A DNA stretch of 64,000 nucleotides from Aquipseudomonas guryensis (GCF_014164785.1 NZ_JACJFN010000003.1:248001-312000); one strand, 5' to 3'. Numbered from the stretch's first letter, positions 7,869 to 17,866 are shown. Translations and numbers: made by a program. The notes: generated by a model not told the origin, from the sequence alone.

Positions 7869-9769
7869 TGAACGCACACACTCACCTCATCGAAGAGGAC
7901 ATCGAGCAGTACCTCAAGGTGCACCAGCACAAGAGCCTGCTGCGTTTCATCACCTGCGGCAGTGTCGATGACGGCAAGAGCACGCTGATTGGTCGCCTGC
8001 TGTACGACGCCAAGGCCCTCCTGGAAGACCAGATGAGTGCCCTGGAAAGCGACTCGAAGAAAGTTGGCACCCAGGGCGGCGAGCTGGACTTCGCCCTGCT
8101 GGTCGATGGCCTTTCCGCCGAGCGCGAACAAGGCATCACCATCGATGTGGCCTATCGCTTCTTCGCCACCGAGAAACGCAAGTTCATCGTTGCCGACACC
8201 CCCGGCCACGAACAGTACACCCGCAACATGATCACCGGTGCCTCGACCGCCGACCTTGCGGTGATCCTGATCGACGCGCGCAAAGGCGTGCTGACCCAGA
8301 CCCGTCGCCACAGCTACCTGGTCTCGCTGATCGGCATCAAGCGCGTGGTGCTGGCGATCAACAAGCTGGACATGGTCGATTATTCGCAGGAAGTCTTCGA
8401 GCAGATCGACGCCGACTACCGAGCCTTCGCCAGCAAGCTGGGCATCGAGCATATCCAGAGCATTCCGCTGTCGGCCCTGCGCGGCGACAACATGACCAGC
8501 TCCAGCAGCAATACCCCCTGGTACCAGGGCCCGAGCCTGATGCAGCACCTGGAAAGCGTGCCCATCGATGGCGTCCAGGACGATGCACCGCTGCGCATGC
8601 CGGTGCAGTGGGTGAACCGCCCCAACCTCGATTTCCGCGGTTTTTCCGGACGTATCCTTGGCGGCAGCGTGCGTCCTGGCGATGCAATCCGTGTGCTGCC
8701 CTCGGGCAAGATCAGCACAGTAGCGCGTATCGTCACCCTCGGTGGCGATCTGCCCGTAGCCACGACCGGCCAATCCGTCACCCTGACCCTGAGCGATGAG
8801 ATCGACATCAGCCGCGGCGATGTGATCGCCAGCGCCGATGCGCCGCCCGCCGTCGCCGATCAGTTCGAAGCCACGGTGGTGTGGATGGCGGAGCAGGCCA
8901 TGCTGCCAGGCCGCGCCTATCTGGTGAAGGTGGGTGCCAGCACAGTCGGCGCGACACTCAGCCAGCCGAAATACCAGATCGACGTCAACAGCCTCGACCA
9001 GTTACCCGCCAGAACCCTGGAGCTGAACGAGATAGGCGTCTGCACCCTGAGCCTGGATCGCGCCACCGCCTTCGACCCCTATGCGGAAAATCGCGACATG
9101 GGCAGCTTCATCATCATCGACCGTTACAGCAACCAGACGGTCGGCGCCGGCATGCTGCACTTTGCCCTGCGCCGCTCGCAGAACATCCACTGGCAGGCCC
9201 TGGAAGTCGACAAAGCGGCGCGTGGCCGCCTCAACGGCCACAAGCCCTGCGTGCTATGGCTGACCGGCCTGTCCGGCGCCGGTAAATCGACCATCGCCAA
9301 CCTGCTGGAGCGCCGCCTGCATGCCATGGGCGTGCACACCTATCTGCTCGATGGCGACAACGTGCGCCACGGACTGAACAAGGACCTGGGCTTCACCGCC
9401 GCTGATCGGGTAGAGAATATTCGTCGGGTCGGCGAAGTTTCCAAACTGATGGTCGATGCCGGCCTGATCGTTATCAGTGCCTTTATCTCGCCCTTCCGCT
9501 CCGAGCGCGAACTGGCCCGCAATCTGGTTGCGCAAGGGGAGTTCATCGAAGTCTTCGTCGATACTTCTTTGAGCGAAGTGGAGAAGCGTGACCCCAAGGG
9601 CCTGTACAAAAAAGCGCGACGGGGTGAACTGAAGAACTTCACCGGCATCGATTCCCCCTACGAGGCCCCGGAAGCGGCGGAGATCCACATCGAAACCAGC
9701 CGCCAGAGCGCCGAGCAGGCCGCCGATCATATCGTTGAACAGCTGCGCGCCCGCGGCCTGGTGCAGTGA
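7868..9769 (+). CDS. cysNC: Bifunctional sulfate adenylyltransferase GTPase / APS kinase (CysNC, NodQ type)
   Basis: This is a 633-residue fusion. Residues about 20-440 are a translation-factor GTPase (CysN): G1 [10 protein letters not shown]3 [13 protein letters not shown]4 NKLD, followed by beta-barrel domains. Residues about 455-633 are APS kinase (CysC): P-loop [24 protein letters not shown] and FISPFRSER, with [13 protein letters not shown] at the end. CysN drives APS synthesis by GTP hydrolysis, and CysC phosphorylates APS to PAPS. Together with CysD the pair delivers PAPS, the donor for the nearby sulfotransferase; it could also feed cysteine synthesis. As with cysD, the sequence resembles NodQ. 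Start and stop are well defined by the overlap with cysD. Confidence 0.95.
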   Translation: MNAHTHLIEEDIEQYLKVHQHKSLLRFITCGSVDDGKSTLIGRLLYDAKALLEDQMSALESDSKKVGTQGGELDFALLVDGLSAEREQGITIDVAYRFFATEKRKFIVADTPGHEQYTRNMITGASTADLAVILIDARKGVLTQTRRHSYLVSLIGIKRVVLAINKLDMVDYSQEVFEQIDADYRAFASKLGIEHIQSIPLSALRGDNMTSSSSNTPWYQGPSLMQHLESVPIDGVQDDAPLRMPVQWVNRPNLDFRGFSGRILGGSVRPGDAIRVLPSGKISTVARIVTLGGDLPVATTGQSVTLTLSDEIDISRGDVIASADAPPAVADQFEATVVWMAEQAMLPGRAYLVKVGASTVGATLSQPKYQIDVNSLDQLPARTLELNEIGVCTLSLDRATAFDPYAENRDMGSFIIIDRYSNQTVGAGMLHFALRRSQNIHWQALEVDKAARGRLNGHKPCVLWLTGLSGAGKSTIANLLERRLHAMGVHTYLLDGDNVRHGLNKDLGFTAADRVENIRRVGEVSKLMVDAGLIVISAFISPFRSERELARNLVAQGEFIEVFVDTSLSEVEKRDPKGLYKKARRGELKNFTGIDSPYEAPEAAEIHIETSRQSAEQAADHIVEQLRARGLVQ

Positions 9770-10118
9770 AGGCGTGCCGGGCCAATATGTCCGGCAACCC
9801 TTTCAGCAATAATCGGGACGGCACCCGCAAACCGGTGCCTGATCCGTCTTTAGCTGTCTAAAAGATCAACTTATGTTGAACTGTTACATACGCAACACAC
9901 TCCAACGAGTGCAATTGATAAGCGATAGATCGTTGTAATAGCGCGCAATTACAAGCACGCCCGTTATAATCACCCCATCAACTTCACCAGTTGATCACCT
10001 GCTGAAGTTGCCCGGTTCAAGCCGAACCTTGTTCGCCGGCCCTCGCCTCATTGTCGCAAGCACTGACGATTGGCGAGCCCGACGCATACGCCCCCCAGCA
10101 ACAACCTTGGATACTCAC
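9770..10118. promoter_or_regulatory. Intergenic region with a 22-base palindrome and a TATAAT box
   Basis: No gene is evident in these 349 bases. A small inverted repeat, GGCACC/GGTGCC at 9820-9839, may end cysNC transcription, but it has no real T-run. TTGTAAT at 9933-9939 and ATTACAA at 9948-9954 flank GCGCGC to form an almost perfect 22-base palindrome just upstream of TATAAT at 9965-9970, an operator-promoter arrangement. The transcript would start near 9977 and begin with a hairpin, CAACTTCA at 9979-9986 and TGAAGTTG at 10003-10010. The downstream gene is the 64-residue protein. Confidence 0.5.
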
Positions 10119-10313
10119 GTGACGAAAGATGAACTGCGCGTTGAACTAGAACGCCAGGCACAACGTTACAAGGATGTATACGGCGGAGAAGTCATTACCT
10201 ACGCCGCTCAACCGGATCCCGAGCGCAAACCCTGGCGCAAGAAGCCCAGCCTCCTCGATCAGGCATTCCAACAGGAACTGCACAAGATCGAACAGGCACG
10301 GGAAAGCGATTGA
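10119..10313 (+). CDS. Small conserved-looking protein, 64 residues
   Basis: I start this at the GTG at 10119; the frame can be extended upstream only through low-complexity codons to a TTG at 10008. The product is hydrophilic with LERQAQRYKDVYGGEVITYA, then a basic RKPWRKKPSLLDQAF segment and a helical C-terminus. It has no signal peptide, membrane segment or known motif. I have an impression of similar small proteins in other pseudomonads but no function for them. It has its own apparent promoter and a strong terminator just downstream. Confidence 0.65.
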   Translation: MTKDELRVELERQAQRYKDVYGGEVITYAAQPDPERKPWRKKPSLLDQAFQQELHKIEQARESD

Positions 10314-10338
10314 AGCGTCTTTACTAGTGCGGCCATAA

Positions 10339-10369
10339 AGCATAAAGGCGCCTATTGGCGCCTTATGCT
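10339..10369. terminator. Bidirectional hairpin terminator
   Basis: AGCATAAAGGCGCC and GGCGCCTTATGCT form a long stem around the loop TATT, with one bulged base. It lies between the 64-residue gene and the convergent HerA-like gene and can serve both strands. Confidence 0.75.
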
Positions 10370-10384
10370 CGACTCACAGCCGCC

Positions 10385-11881
10385 TCAGCGACGCTTGCCG
10401 CCCAGCAGAGAGCCCATCAAGCCCCGCACCAGTTGGCGACCAATCTGGTTGGCAGCCTGGCGCACGGCCGTCTTCATCACCTGGCTGGCGAGACTGCCCA
10501 GTAATTCGCCAGCCATGCCGCCCAGACCACCCTCCTCCGCCCCCTTGCCGGCTGCATTCGGCTTGGCCACAGGAGCCTCGTCCGCCTGCTGCTGTGCACG
10601 CGCCATGAGCATTTCATAGGCCGACTCGCGATCAAACGGCTTGTCGTAGCGTCCGGCTTGCGGCGAACTGCGCAACAATGCCGCGCGCTCAGCCTCGCTC
10701 AACGGGCCGATACGTGATTGCGGCGGGGCGATTGCCACGCGCTGCACCATGGCCGGCGTGCCCTTCTCCTCCAGGGTGCCGACCAGCGCTTCGCCAATAC
10801 CCAGCTCCGTGAGCACACTGAGACTGTCGAACTCGGGATTGGGACGGAAGCCATCCGCCACCGCGCGCAGGGACTTCTGCTCCTTGGCGGTGAAAGCACG
10901 CAAACCGTGCTGGATACGCAAGCCCAGCTGGGCAAGCACATCATCCGGCAGATCACTCGGCGACTGGGTCACGAAATAGACCCCCACGCCCTTGGAGCGG
11001 ATCAGCCGCACCACCTGTTCCAGACGCTCCTGCAAGGCCTTGGGCGTATCGGCAAAAAGCAGGTGGGCTTCATCGAAGAACAACGCCAGCACCGGCTTGT
11101 CCGCATCGCCCCGCTCGGGAAGTTGTTCGAACAGTTCGGCCAGCAACCACAGCAGGAAGGTGGCGTAGACCTTGGGCGCTTGGTGAACCAGCTGGCTGGC
11201 ATCGAGCAGATGGATGCGCCCGCGGCCATCGCCATCGGGGCGCAGGATATCTTCCAGTTGCAGCGCCGGCTCGCCGAACAGGGCATCGCCACCCTGTTGT
11301 TCCAGGGTCGCCAGGCGCCGCTGCAGGGCCTGTGCAGATGCGCCAGCAAACAGCGCACGATCCTCACCGAGCAGTTCGGGATGATCCTTGAGGTGGTTGA
11401 GCAGCGCTTTGAGATCTTTCAGATCAAGCAACAGCAGGCCTTCGCGATCGGCAACCTGAAACGCGGCATAGAGTGCCGCCTGTTGGCTATCGGTGAGCTC
11501 CAGCAGGTTGGCCAGCAGTAGCGGGCCCATTTCGCTGAGAGTGGTGCGCAGTGGATGGCCACTCTTGCCCGCCACATCCCAGAGCGTCACCGGGTAGGCC
11601 TGCGGACTGTGCTGCAGCCAGGGCATGCCGGCTATGCGCTCGGCCACTTTACCCTGAGGATTGCCCGCCGCCCCCAGACCGCAGAGATCACCCTTGATAT
11701 CGGCAGCGAACACCGCCACCCCGGCATCGCTGAACAACTCGGCCAGGCGCTGCAGGGTCACCGTCTTGCCGGTACCGGTGGCTCCGGCCACCAGGCCATG
11801 ACGGTTAGTCAGGCGCAATGCCTGGGCAACAGGATGACCCAGCGGGTCAGAACCCAATATGAACGAATTGGTTACAGGCAT
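10385..11881 (-). CDS. HerA-like ATPase of the DUF853/YjgR family
   Basis: This is a 498-residue P-loop ATPase with Walker A GATGTGKT near residue 34, Walker B LALFFDEAHLLF near residue 270 and an arginine-finger-like segment after TQSPSDLPDD. The fold belongs to the HerA/FtsK helicase clade, and E. coli YjgR is the usual comparison; its biological role is not established. The C-terminal 60 residues are Gly/Ala-rich with a hydrophobic GELLGSLASQVMKTAV stretch. The length is normal for the family. It is transcribed away from the chemoreceptor gene and seems monocistronic. Confidence 0.88.
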   Translation of the reverse strand: MPVTNSFILGSDPLGHPVAQALRLTNRHGLVAGATGTGKTVTLQRLAELFSDAGVAVFAADIKGDLCGLGAAGNPQGKVAERIAGMPWLQHSPQAYPVTLWDVAGKSGHPLRTTLSEMGPLLLANLLELTDSQQAALYAAFQVADREGLLLLDLKDLKALLNHLKDHPELLGEDRALFAGASAQALQRRLATLEQQGGDALFGEPALQLEDILRPDGDGRGRIHLLDASQLVHQAPKVYATFLLWLLAELFEQLPERGDADKPVLALFFDEAHLLFADTPKALQERLEQVVRLIRSKGVGVYFVTQSPSDLPDDVLAQLGLRIQHGLRAFTAKEQKSLRAVADGFRPNPEFDSLSVLTELGIGEALVGTLEEKGTPAMVQRVAIAPPQSRIGPLSEAERAALLRSSPQAGRYDKPFDRESAYEMLMARAQQQADEAPVAKPNAAGKGAEEGGLGGMAGELLGSLASQVMKTAVRQAANQIGRQLVRGLMGSLLGGKRR

Positions 11882-12009
11882 CTTGCCATCCCTCGGGCTA
11901 AAGCTTTACTGCAGTTATGTCGTTATAGATGTTGTTACCTATAAAGCCGACGCTTCGTCGAACGGCCACCTACAAGACTGCTGCCAGACCTTACCGGACG
12001 CAAGCAACC

Positions 12010-13887
12010 ATGACCCAGAACCTGAAGTTCAGCCACAAGATACTGATAGCCGCCTCACTGGTGGTAATCGCCGCCTTCTCCCTGTTCACCCTGTACAACG
12101 ATTACCTACAACGCAACGTGATCAAGGCCGATCTGGAAAGCGAGCTGCAGAGTCTTGGCGCAGTGACTGCCAGCAATATCCAGAACTGGCTGTCGGGACG
12201 CATACTGCTGGTGGAAAACGTGGCCCAGTCGATCGACAGCGAGACCACGCCCGACAGCCTGGTGAAAACCCTGCAGCAACGCGCCCTGACTTCAACCTTC
12301 GCCTTTACTTACCTCGGCGCGGCGGATGGCAGCTTCACCATGCGCCCGGAAAGCGAGATGCCCGCAGACTACGACCCGCGCACCCGTCCCTGGTACAAGG
12401 ATGCCATGGCCGCTGGTGGCTCGACCCTCACCGAACCCTATGTGGATGCCGCCACCAGCGAACTGATCATCACCATCGCCACCCCAGCCGGCAGCTCCGG
12501 CGTAGTGGGCGGCGACCTCAGCCTGAACACCCTGGTACAGATCATCAACTCACTGGACTTCGGTGGCATGGGCTACGCCTTCCTGGTCAGTTCGGATGGC
12601 AAGATCCTGGTGCACCCGGACAAGGATCTGGTGATGAAATCGCTCAAGGAGGTCTACCCGCAGGACACCCCGCAAGTCAGCAGTGGCTTCAGTGAGGCAG
12701 AGCTGGATGGCATCCCCCGCCTGCTCACCTTCACCGCAGTCAAGGGTCTGCCCTCGGTGAACTGGTACGTCGGCCTGTCAATCGACAAGGACAAGGCCTA
12801 TGCCACCCTCAGCGAGTTCCGCGCCTCGGCCATCATTGCCACGGTAATAGCTGTTGTACTGATCATGCTCCTGCTGAGCATGCTGATCCGCGTGCTGATG
12901 CAACCACTGCGCGTGATGGGCAGGGCTATGCAGGACATCGCCCAGGGTGAAGGTGACCTGACCAAGCGCCTGCATATCCAGAATCAGGATGAGTTTGGCG
13001 AACTGGCAAAATCCTTCAACCAGTTCGTCGAACGCATCCATGCCTCGATTCGCGAAGTATCCTCGGCCACCCAGCAGGTCAACGAAGTAGCCAAGCTGGT
13101 GGTCAACGCCTCGAACTCTTCAATGGTCAACTCCGACGAGCAAGCCAACCGCACCACCAGTGTCGCCGCCGCGATCAACGAGCTCGGCGCAGCCGCCCAG
13201 GAAATTGCCCGCAATGCAGCACAGGCATCCCATGAGGCTTCCGATGCACGGCGCCTCGCCGAGGACGGCAGTCAGGTGCTGAAGAAGACCATTTCGGCGA
13301 TGAACGAACTGTCGAGCAAGATCAGTGCATCGAGCACCAATATCGAAGCGCTTAACAGCAAGACGGTGAACATCGGCCAGATCCTCGAAGTGATCAAAAG
13401 TATTTCCGAGCAGACCAACCTGCTGGCCCTCAACGCCGCCATCGAGGCAGCACGCGCGGGTGAAGCCGGCCGTGGCTTCGCCGTGGTCGCCGACGAGGTA
13501 CGCAACCTGGCACATCGCACCCAGGAGTCGGCCCAGGAAATCCAGAAGATGATCGAGGAACTGCAGGTAGACGCCCGCGAGTCGGTCACCACCATGACCG
13601 AAAGCCAGCGTTACAGCAGTGAGAGCGTGACCATTGCCAACCAGGCCGGTGAGCGCCTGGGGAGCGTCACTCAACGCATCGGTGAAATCGACGGGATGAA
13701 CCAGTCAGTCGCCACCGCCACCGAAGAGCAAACCTCGGTGGTCGAAGCCCTGAACATGGACATCACTGAGATCAACACCCTCAACCAGGAAGGCGTGGAG
13801 AACCTGCATGCCACGCTGCGCGCCTGTGGCGACCTGGAGCAACAGGCCAGCCGTCTGAAGCAACTGGTGGATAGCTTCCGCATCTGA
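12010..13887 (+). CDS. Methyl-accepting chemotaxis protein with an amino-acid-type dCache domain
   Basis: This is a 625-residue receptor: a short cytoplasmic start, TM1 at residues about 11-28, a periplasmic dCache_1 domain to about 275, TM2 at about 280-300, HAMP, and a signalling domain with the hairpin tip [26 protein letters not shown]. The periplasmic part has [12 protein letters not shown] and [19 protein letters not shown], matching the amino-acid-recognising dCache motif (Y, R, W-Y, D) of PctA/PctB/PctC. It should therefore direct taxis to amino acids or related amines through CheA/CheW. The start at 12010 gives a normal N-terminus. It lies close to purU/mvaT, as the pct genes do in PAO1 as I recall. 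Confidence 0.92.
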   Translation: MTQNLKFSHKILIAASLVVIAAFSLFTLYNDYLQRNVIKADLESELQSLGAVTASNIQNWLSGRILLVENVAQSIDSETTPDSLVKTLQQRALTSTFAFTYLGAADGSFTMRPESEMPADYDPRTRPWYKDAMAAGGSTLTEPYVDAATSELIITIATPAGSSGVVGGDLSLNTLVQIINSLDFGGMGYAFLVSSDGKILVHPDKDLVMKSLKEVYPQDTPQVSSGFSEAELDGIPRLLTFTAVKGLPSVNWYVGLSIDKDKAYATLSEFRASAIIATVIAVVLIMLLLSMLIRVLMQPLRVMGRAMQDIAQGEGDLTKRLHIQNQDEFGELAKSFNQFVERIHASIREVSSATQQVNEVAKLVVNASNSSMVNSDEQANRTTSVAAAINELGAAAQEIARNAAQASHEASDARRLAEDGSQVLKKTISAMNELSSKISASSTNIEALNSKTVNIGQILEVIKSISEQTNLLALNAAIEAARAGEAGRGFAVVADEVRNLAHRTQESAQEIQKMIEELQVDARESVTTMTESQRYSSESVTIANQAGERLGSVTQRIGEIDGMNQSVATATEEQTSVVEALNMDITEINTLNQEGVENLHATLRACGDLEQQASRLKQLVDSFRI

Positions 13888-13891
13888 GTCG

Positions 13892-14077
13892 CTAGGCAGG
13901 CTCGGGCGGATCTTCAGTCTGCTCTGCAGAAACCTGCAGATCCGCCCACAACTGTGCGGCACCGGGGAACTCGGTGCCGTCCTCCTCACTCAACGCATCC
14001 GGGTCATAGCGACTGGTGCAGCCCTCACCGAGAGTCAGTGGCGGGTTGGCGGTTCCAGGTTTGCGCGGGTTGTGCAT
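13892..14077 (-). CDS. Small hypothetical acidic protein, 61 residues
   Basis: This is a short frame immediately upstream of the convergent chemoreceptor stop and downstream of the CBS-domain gene on the same strand. The product begins MHNPRKPGTANPPLTLGEG, then becomes acidic (PDALSEEDGTEFPGAAQLWADLQ). It has no membrane segment or known motif. Codon use looks like that of the neighbours and the frame fills the gap exactly, so I think it is real, but I cannot assign a function. Confidence 0.5.
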   Translation of the reverse strand: MHNPRKPGTANPPLTLGEGCTSRYDPDALSEEDGTEFPGAAQLWADLQVSAEQTEDPPEPA

Positions 14078-14109
14078 AGAAACCTCGGCGGGCTGATGGC
14101 TGCCCTCAG

Positions 14110-14529
14110 TCAGCGGGGTAGTCCCCGTTCGTGCTGGGCGAATTCCTTGACCGCACGCAACACATCATGGCAGCTGATCTGCCCCAGCAGACGCCCCTCC
14201 TCAACCACCGGCAAGCGCCGGTGGCCACCCTGTAGCAAGCGTTCGGCCACTTCGATCACGCTCATTTCAGCGGAAATCGTTTCAACCTGCCGGTTCATGT
14301 AGGCACTGACCGTACCCCCGGTTTCCTCGAAATAGACACCGGAGAGTATCCCGCGCAAGCAGTCGGTCTCACCCAGCAAGCCGATCAGACTACCCTGATC
14401 GTCAATCACCGGCGCCCCCGAAATACGATGTTCGAGCAGAAGGTCAATGGCGCTATAGAGGTCGGTGTCGCCGTGGAACGTCACCAGGTGCGTGGTCATG
14501 TAGTCACGCACCTTGATTGATTTGAGCAT
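14110..14529 (-). CDS. Tandem CBS-domain protein
   Basis: This is a 139-residue protein made of two CBS domains: residues about 8-65 (VRDYMTTHLVTFHGDTDLYSA, ISGAPVIDDQG) and about 75-130 (AYMNRQVETISAEMSVIEVA, RRLPVVEEGRLLG). CBS pairs bind adenine nucleotides and act as energy sensors or regulators of partner proteins; no partner is fused here. The start at 14529 is supported by an AAGGAG site and removes a poorly conserved 14-residue extension. It lies downstream of purU on the same strand. Confidence 0.88.
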   Translation of the reverse strand: MLKSIKVRDYMTTHLVTFHGDTDLYSAIDLLLEHRISGAPVIDDQGSLIGLLGETDCLRGILSGVYFEETGGTVSAYMNRQVETISAEMSVIEVAERLLQGGHRRLPVVEEGRLLGQISCHDVLRAVKEFAQHERGLPR

Positions 14530-14577
14530 CGCTGAGCTCCTTTGCCGTGAATCCTGATACGGCCACGGCAAGCAGAC

Positions 14578-15429
14578 TCAGTCGAACACTACCGTCTTGT
14601 TGTCGTGTACCAGTACGCGATCTTCCAAGTGATAGCGTAGTCCACGGGCGAGCGTCATCTTCTCCACGTCGCGCCCCAGGCGCACCATGGTCTCGATACT
14701 GTCGCGATGACTGACCCGTACCACATCCTGCTCGATGATCGGACCGGCATCCAGCTCCTCGGTGACGTAGTGGCAGGTGGCACCGATCAGCTTGACCCCG
14801 CGCAGCGAGGCCTGGTGATAGGGCTTGGCACCGGCGAAGGACGGCAGGAAGCTATGGTGGATATTGATCACGCGCCCGGCAAAGTCCGCGCACAGTTGCG
14901 GCGGCAGGATTTGCATGTAGCGCGCCAGTACCACGGCGTCGGCCTGGCAGTCGCCGATCAGCCCAGCCACCTGGGCGAAGGCTGGCGCCTTGTCCTGTGG
15001 GTTGACCGGTACATGGTGGAAAGGAATGCCATGCCACTCGACCATGCTGCGCAAGTCATCGTGGTTAGAGATAACACAAGGGATGTCGCAGTCCAGCTCA
15101 TCACTGTGCCAACGGTGCAGCAAGTCGGCCAGACAATGTGACTCGCGACTGGCCATCAGCACCACACGCTTCTTCTGGGCCGAATCGGTTACCCGCCACT
15201 CCATGGCGAACTCGCGGGCAATCGGGGCAAATGCCTGACGAAAGCCAGCAAGGTCAAAGGGCAGCGAATCCGCACGAATCTCATGACGCATGAAGAACCA
15301 GCCACTCTGGTTATCCGAGTGATGACTGGCTTCCGTAATCCAACCGTTATAGGTGGCGAGAAAATTACTGACTTTGGCGACAATGCCGACGCGGTCCGGG
15401 CAGGCAATGACCAGCCGAAAAGTGCGCAT
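14578..15429 (-). CDS. purU: Formyltetrahydrofolate deformylase
   Basis: PurU hydrolyses 10-formyl-tetrahydrofolate to formate and tetrahydrofolate, supplying formate to PurT and balancing the one-carbon pool. The 283-residue protein has an N-terminal ACT-like domain (RLVIACPDRVGIVAKVSNFL) and a C-terminal formyltransferase-fold domain with HHSFLPSFAGAKPYHQA and the catalytic-Asp region LIGATCHYVTEELDAGPIIEQD. The start MRTFRLVIACPDR is the conserved one; the longer open frame upstream is not coding. It is divergent from mvaT, as in PAO1 as I recall. Confidence 0.95.
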   Translation of the reverse strand: MRTFRLVIACPDRVGIVAKVSNFLATYNGWITEASHHSDNQSGWFFMRHEIRADSLPFDLAGFRQAFAPIAREFAMEWRVTDSAQKKRVVLMASRESHCLADLLHRWHSDELDCDIPCVISNHDDLRSMVEWHGIPFHHVPVNPQDKAPAFAQVAGLIGDCQADAVVLARYMQILPPQLCADFAGRVINIHHSFLPSFAGAKPYHQASLRGVKLIGATCHYVTEELDAGPIIEQDVVRVSHRDSIETMVRLGRDVEKMTLARGLRYHLEDRVLVHDNKTVVFD

Positions 15430-15806
15430 GGGAAAACTCCAGAAACTTTGCAAGGGCGCCATTCTAGCCAGTGTCCGAGAAAACTTCAGTACTCGCACCC
15501 ACCCGCCAGATCTGAGCTGCATACGCACTGAACCGGGGCAACACCATGAGTCGCCAACCAAGAGATAATTGACGACCGCAATGCAGCCGTGACCTGCAGA
15601 CCGTGCCGCCCCATGCCACAAACCGCATACAATTTGCACAATCCGGGTATTACGACATTCGAGTTACAAGAAGAATGAGCAAGTGACAATATATTGCTTG
15701 AAATAACTCGTACAAAACTTTACCCGCGTATTTACTTGATCCAAGTGCCTGTCTATTATTGCTTTCACTTCATCATCACACCCGCCATCTTACAAGGTAG
15801 AAACAC
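15430..15806. promoter_or_regulatory. purU-mvaT divergent intergenic region with mvaT promoter
   Basis: There are 377 bases without a credible gene. Close to mvaT the DNA is AT-rich. TTTACT at 15731-15736 and TATTAT at 15754-15759, 17 bases apart, make a good sigma-70 promoter for mvaT with a leader of about 40 bases. AT-rich DNA at the gene's own promoter would suit autoregulation by MvaT. Confidence 0.55.
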
Positions 15807-16181
15807 ATGTCCCTGATCAACGAATATCGCGCCACCGAAGAAGCCATCAAAGAACTGCAAGAGCGCCTGAAGAATCTGTCGCAAGACGACAAGCTGAAAA
15901 AAGAGCTGGAGTTTGAAGGCAAACTGCGCACCCTGATGGGCGAATATCAGAAATCCCTGCGCGACATCATTGCCCTGCTCGACCCGGAAGCCAAGATGAG
16001 CAAGGCGCCGCGCACTGCCAAAGCCACCGGCAGCAAGCGCGCGCGCAAGGTCAAGCAGTACAAGAACCCGAACACTGGCGAAGTAATCGAAACCAAAGGC
16101 GGCAACCACAAGACGCTGAAAGAGTGGAAAGCCAAGTGGGGCGCTGCCGTTGTTGAAGGCTGGGCTACCCTGCTCGGCTAA
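15807..16181 (+). CDS. mvaT: H-NS-family xenogeneic silencer MvaT
   Basis: This is a 124-residue protein with an N-terminal coiled-coil oligomerisation region (residues 1-60, EEAIKELQERLKNLSQDDKLKKELE) and a C-terminal AT-hook-like DNA-binding domain (KVKQYKNPNTGEVIETKGGNHKTLKEWKAKWG). Both match Pseudomonas MvaT over the whole length. MvaT coats AT-rich DNA and silences foreign genes and many regulated promoters, including rsmZ in P. aeruginosa. The AT-rich accessory spacers in this window (2.9-3.7 kb, 52.2-52.5 kb, 54.6-54.8 kb) are natural targets. A strong hairpin terminator follows the gene. Confidence 0.97.
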   Translation: MSLINEYRATEEAIKELQERLKNLSQDDKLKKELEFEGKLRTLMGEYQKSLRDIIALLDPEAKMSKAPRTAKATGSKRARKVKQYKNPNTGEVIETKGGNHKTLKEWKAKWGAAVVEGWATLLG

Positions 16182-16200
16182 GGTCGCACAGGACAATAAA

Positions 16201-16230
16201 AATGCCGGCAAATTGCCGGCATTTTTTATT
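16201..16230. terminator. mvaT: mvaT terminator
   Basis: AATGCCGGC and GCCGGCATT pair around a five-base loop and are followed by TTTTATT. It separates mvaT from the convergent sbcB gene. Confidence 0.9.
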
Positions 16231-16260
16231 CTCCGATTAATTGAAGGTGCGACACCGGCC

Positions 16261-17694
16261 TCAGCCCTGCCACATATCCCGCAACATCTGCACATAATCC
16301 TGCCACTGCTGCAGTACCTGCTGCTCCGCCGCATTCGCCCGCGGCAACTCTTGCGCCAGGGCTTCAGCAAACTGCGCCAGGGTGTTAGGTGCACCGGCCG
16401 CACTATTACTCAAGCGCTCCTCACAAAAACTTTCCCAGCGTGCAACTTCATTGCTATCGAGCGACTCCGGGAAATTGCGCGCTCGATACCGAAACAACAG
16501 CTCGGGCAAGCGTTCGTCACTAAACCCCCAATTACCTTGCGCCAATTGCTGCGCACTCGCCTGGCGCACCTGCTCGCACAAGCGCCGGTCACGCTCACCC
16601 AGAAACCCTGCATACAGTTGCTGTTCAGGGTCTGCCACGGCGGCGAACTCTTCCTCGGCATAAATATCGGCCAATTTGGGCTGCCACTGTGCTGAGGTAT
16701 CGTTCAACAACTTCGCCCGTGCCTGGCACTCCTGCAGATTCAATTGCAAACGGGCAATATCCTGCGCCCGCAATACATTCAGCGGCGCCACCACCGGGCA
16801 CTTATTGATATGCAGCAGCTTCAGCGGCACCGGTAATTCACCCTCACCCAAATGCTCACGACGGGTATAGAGGCGCTCGCGCAGAGTCTGCGCATCCAGT
16901 TCCAACAACGGCTGCATCTGGGCCTGCAGATCACATACGATCAGCGCATTGCGATTGCGCGGGTGCCAGGCCAGTGGCAGAACCACCGCCAGGTAGCTGC
17001 GCTGACCGGCAAAACGCCCGGAAACATGCACCAGCGGCTGCAACAAACGAATCTGCTCCATTACCTTGTGCTTGCTGCGCAGCTGAAACAGGTAGTCGTA
17101 CAGCTTGGGTTGGCGCTCGCGCACCAGTCGCGCCAGGGCAATGGTTGCGCGAACATCCGAGAGTGCATCGTGAGCCTGGCCGTGCTCGATACCATTGGCC
17201 ACGGTCAACTTCTCCAGCTTCAGCGACACGCGCCCTTCTTCGTCACGCGGCCATTCGATACCCTCCGGACGCAGGGCATAGGCGGTACGCAGCAGATCGA
17301 TCAGATCCCAACGGCTATTGCCGTTCTGCCACTCGCGGGCATAAGGGTCATAGAAGTTGCGATAGAGACTGTAACGCGTCATCTCGTCATCGAAGCGCAA
17401 GCTGTTGTAACCCGCACCACAGGTGCCGGGCAGGGCCAGCTCAGCATGGATTCGTGCCATGAACTCGGCCTCGCTGAGACCCTTCTCCTGCAACACCTGC
17501 GGCGTAATACCAGTAATCCGGCAAGCCGCCGGGTGCGGCAGGATGTCGGCGGACAGGCGGCTGTACAGATTCAGGGGCTCTCCGATTTCATTCAGCTCTT
17601 CATCGGTACGAATACCCGCCACCTGCAGCGGACGATCATTGCGCGGGTTGATGCCGGTGCTTTCGTAGTCGTACCAGAAGATGCTTGAGCTCAC
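16261..17694 (-). CDS. sbcB: Exodeoxyribonuclease I
   Basis: SbcB degrades single-stranded DNA 3' to 5' in recombination and mismatch repair. The 477-residue product has the DEDDh exonuclease residues: D9 and E11 in IFWYDYESTGINP, GYNSLRFDDEMTRYSLYRNF and HGQAHDALSDVRATIALARL. These are followed by the SH3-like and helical ExoI C-terminal domains. Length and motif order are those of the E. coli enzyme. It is convergent with mvaT, as in PAO1 as I recall. Confidence 0.95.
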   Translation of the reverse strand: MSSSIFWYDYESTGINPRNDRPLQVAGIRTDEELNEIGEPLNLYSRLSADILPHPAACRITGITPQVLQEKGLSEAEFMARIHAELALPGTCGAGYNSLRFDDEMTRYSLYRNFYDPYAREWQNGNSRWDLIDLLRTAYALRPEGIEWPRDEEGRVSLKLEKLTVANGIEHGQAHDALSDVRATIALARLVRERQPKLYDYLFQLRSKHKVMEQIRLLQPLVHVSGRFAGQRSYLAVVLPLAWHPRNRNALIVCDLQAQMQPLLELDAQTLRERLYTRREHLGEGELPVPLKLLHINKCPVVAPLNVLRAQDIARLQLNLQECQARAKLLNDTSAQWQPKLADIYAEEEFAAVADPEQQLYAGFLGERDRRLCEQVRQASAQQLAQGNWGFSDERLPELLFRYRARNFPESLDSNEVARWESFCEERLSNSAAGAPNTLAQFAEALAQELPRANAAEQQVLQQWQDYVQMLRDMWQG

Positions 17695-17866
17695 GGGTGT
17701 ATTCCATAAATAGGGTCTACCGCAGTCTAACAGGCGCCTATAGCCGATAAAAAACGCGATAAAGCATGATTTCGCTCACGTCGAAGTTCACCGCCGCTTG
17801 CTGCATTCCTGACTCTCTCGCTAGGATGCGCAACTGGAATTTCCCCACACCACAAGGACAGTACCC

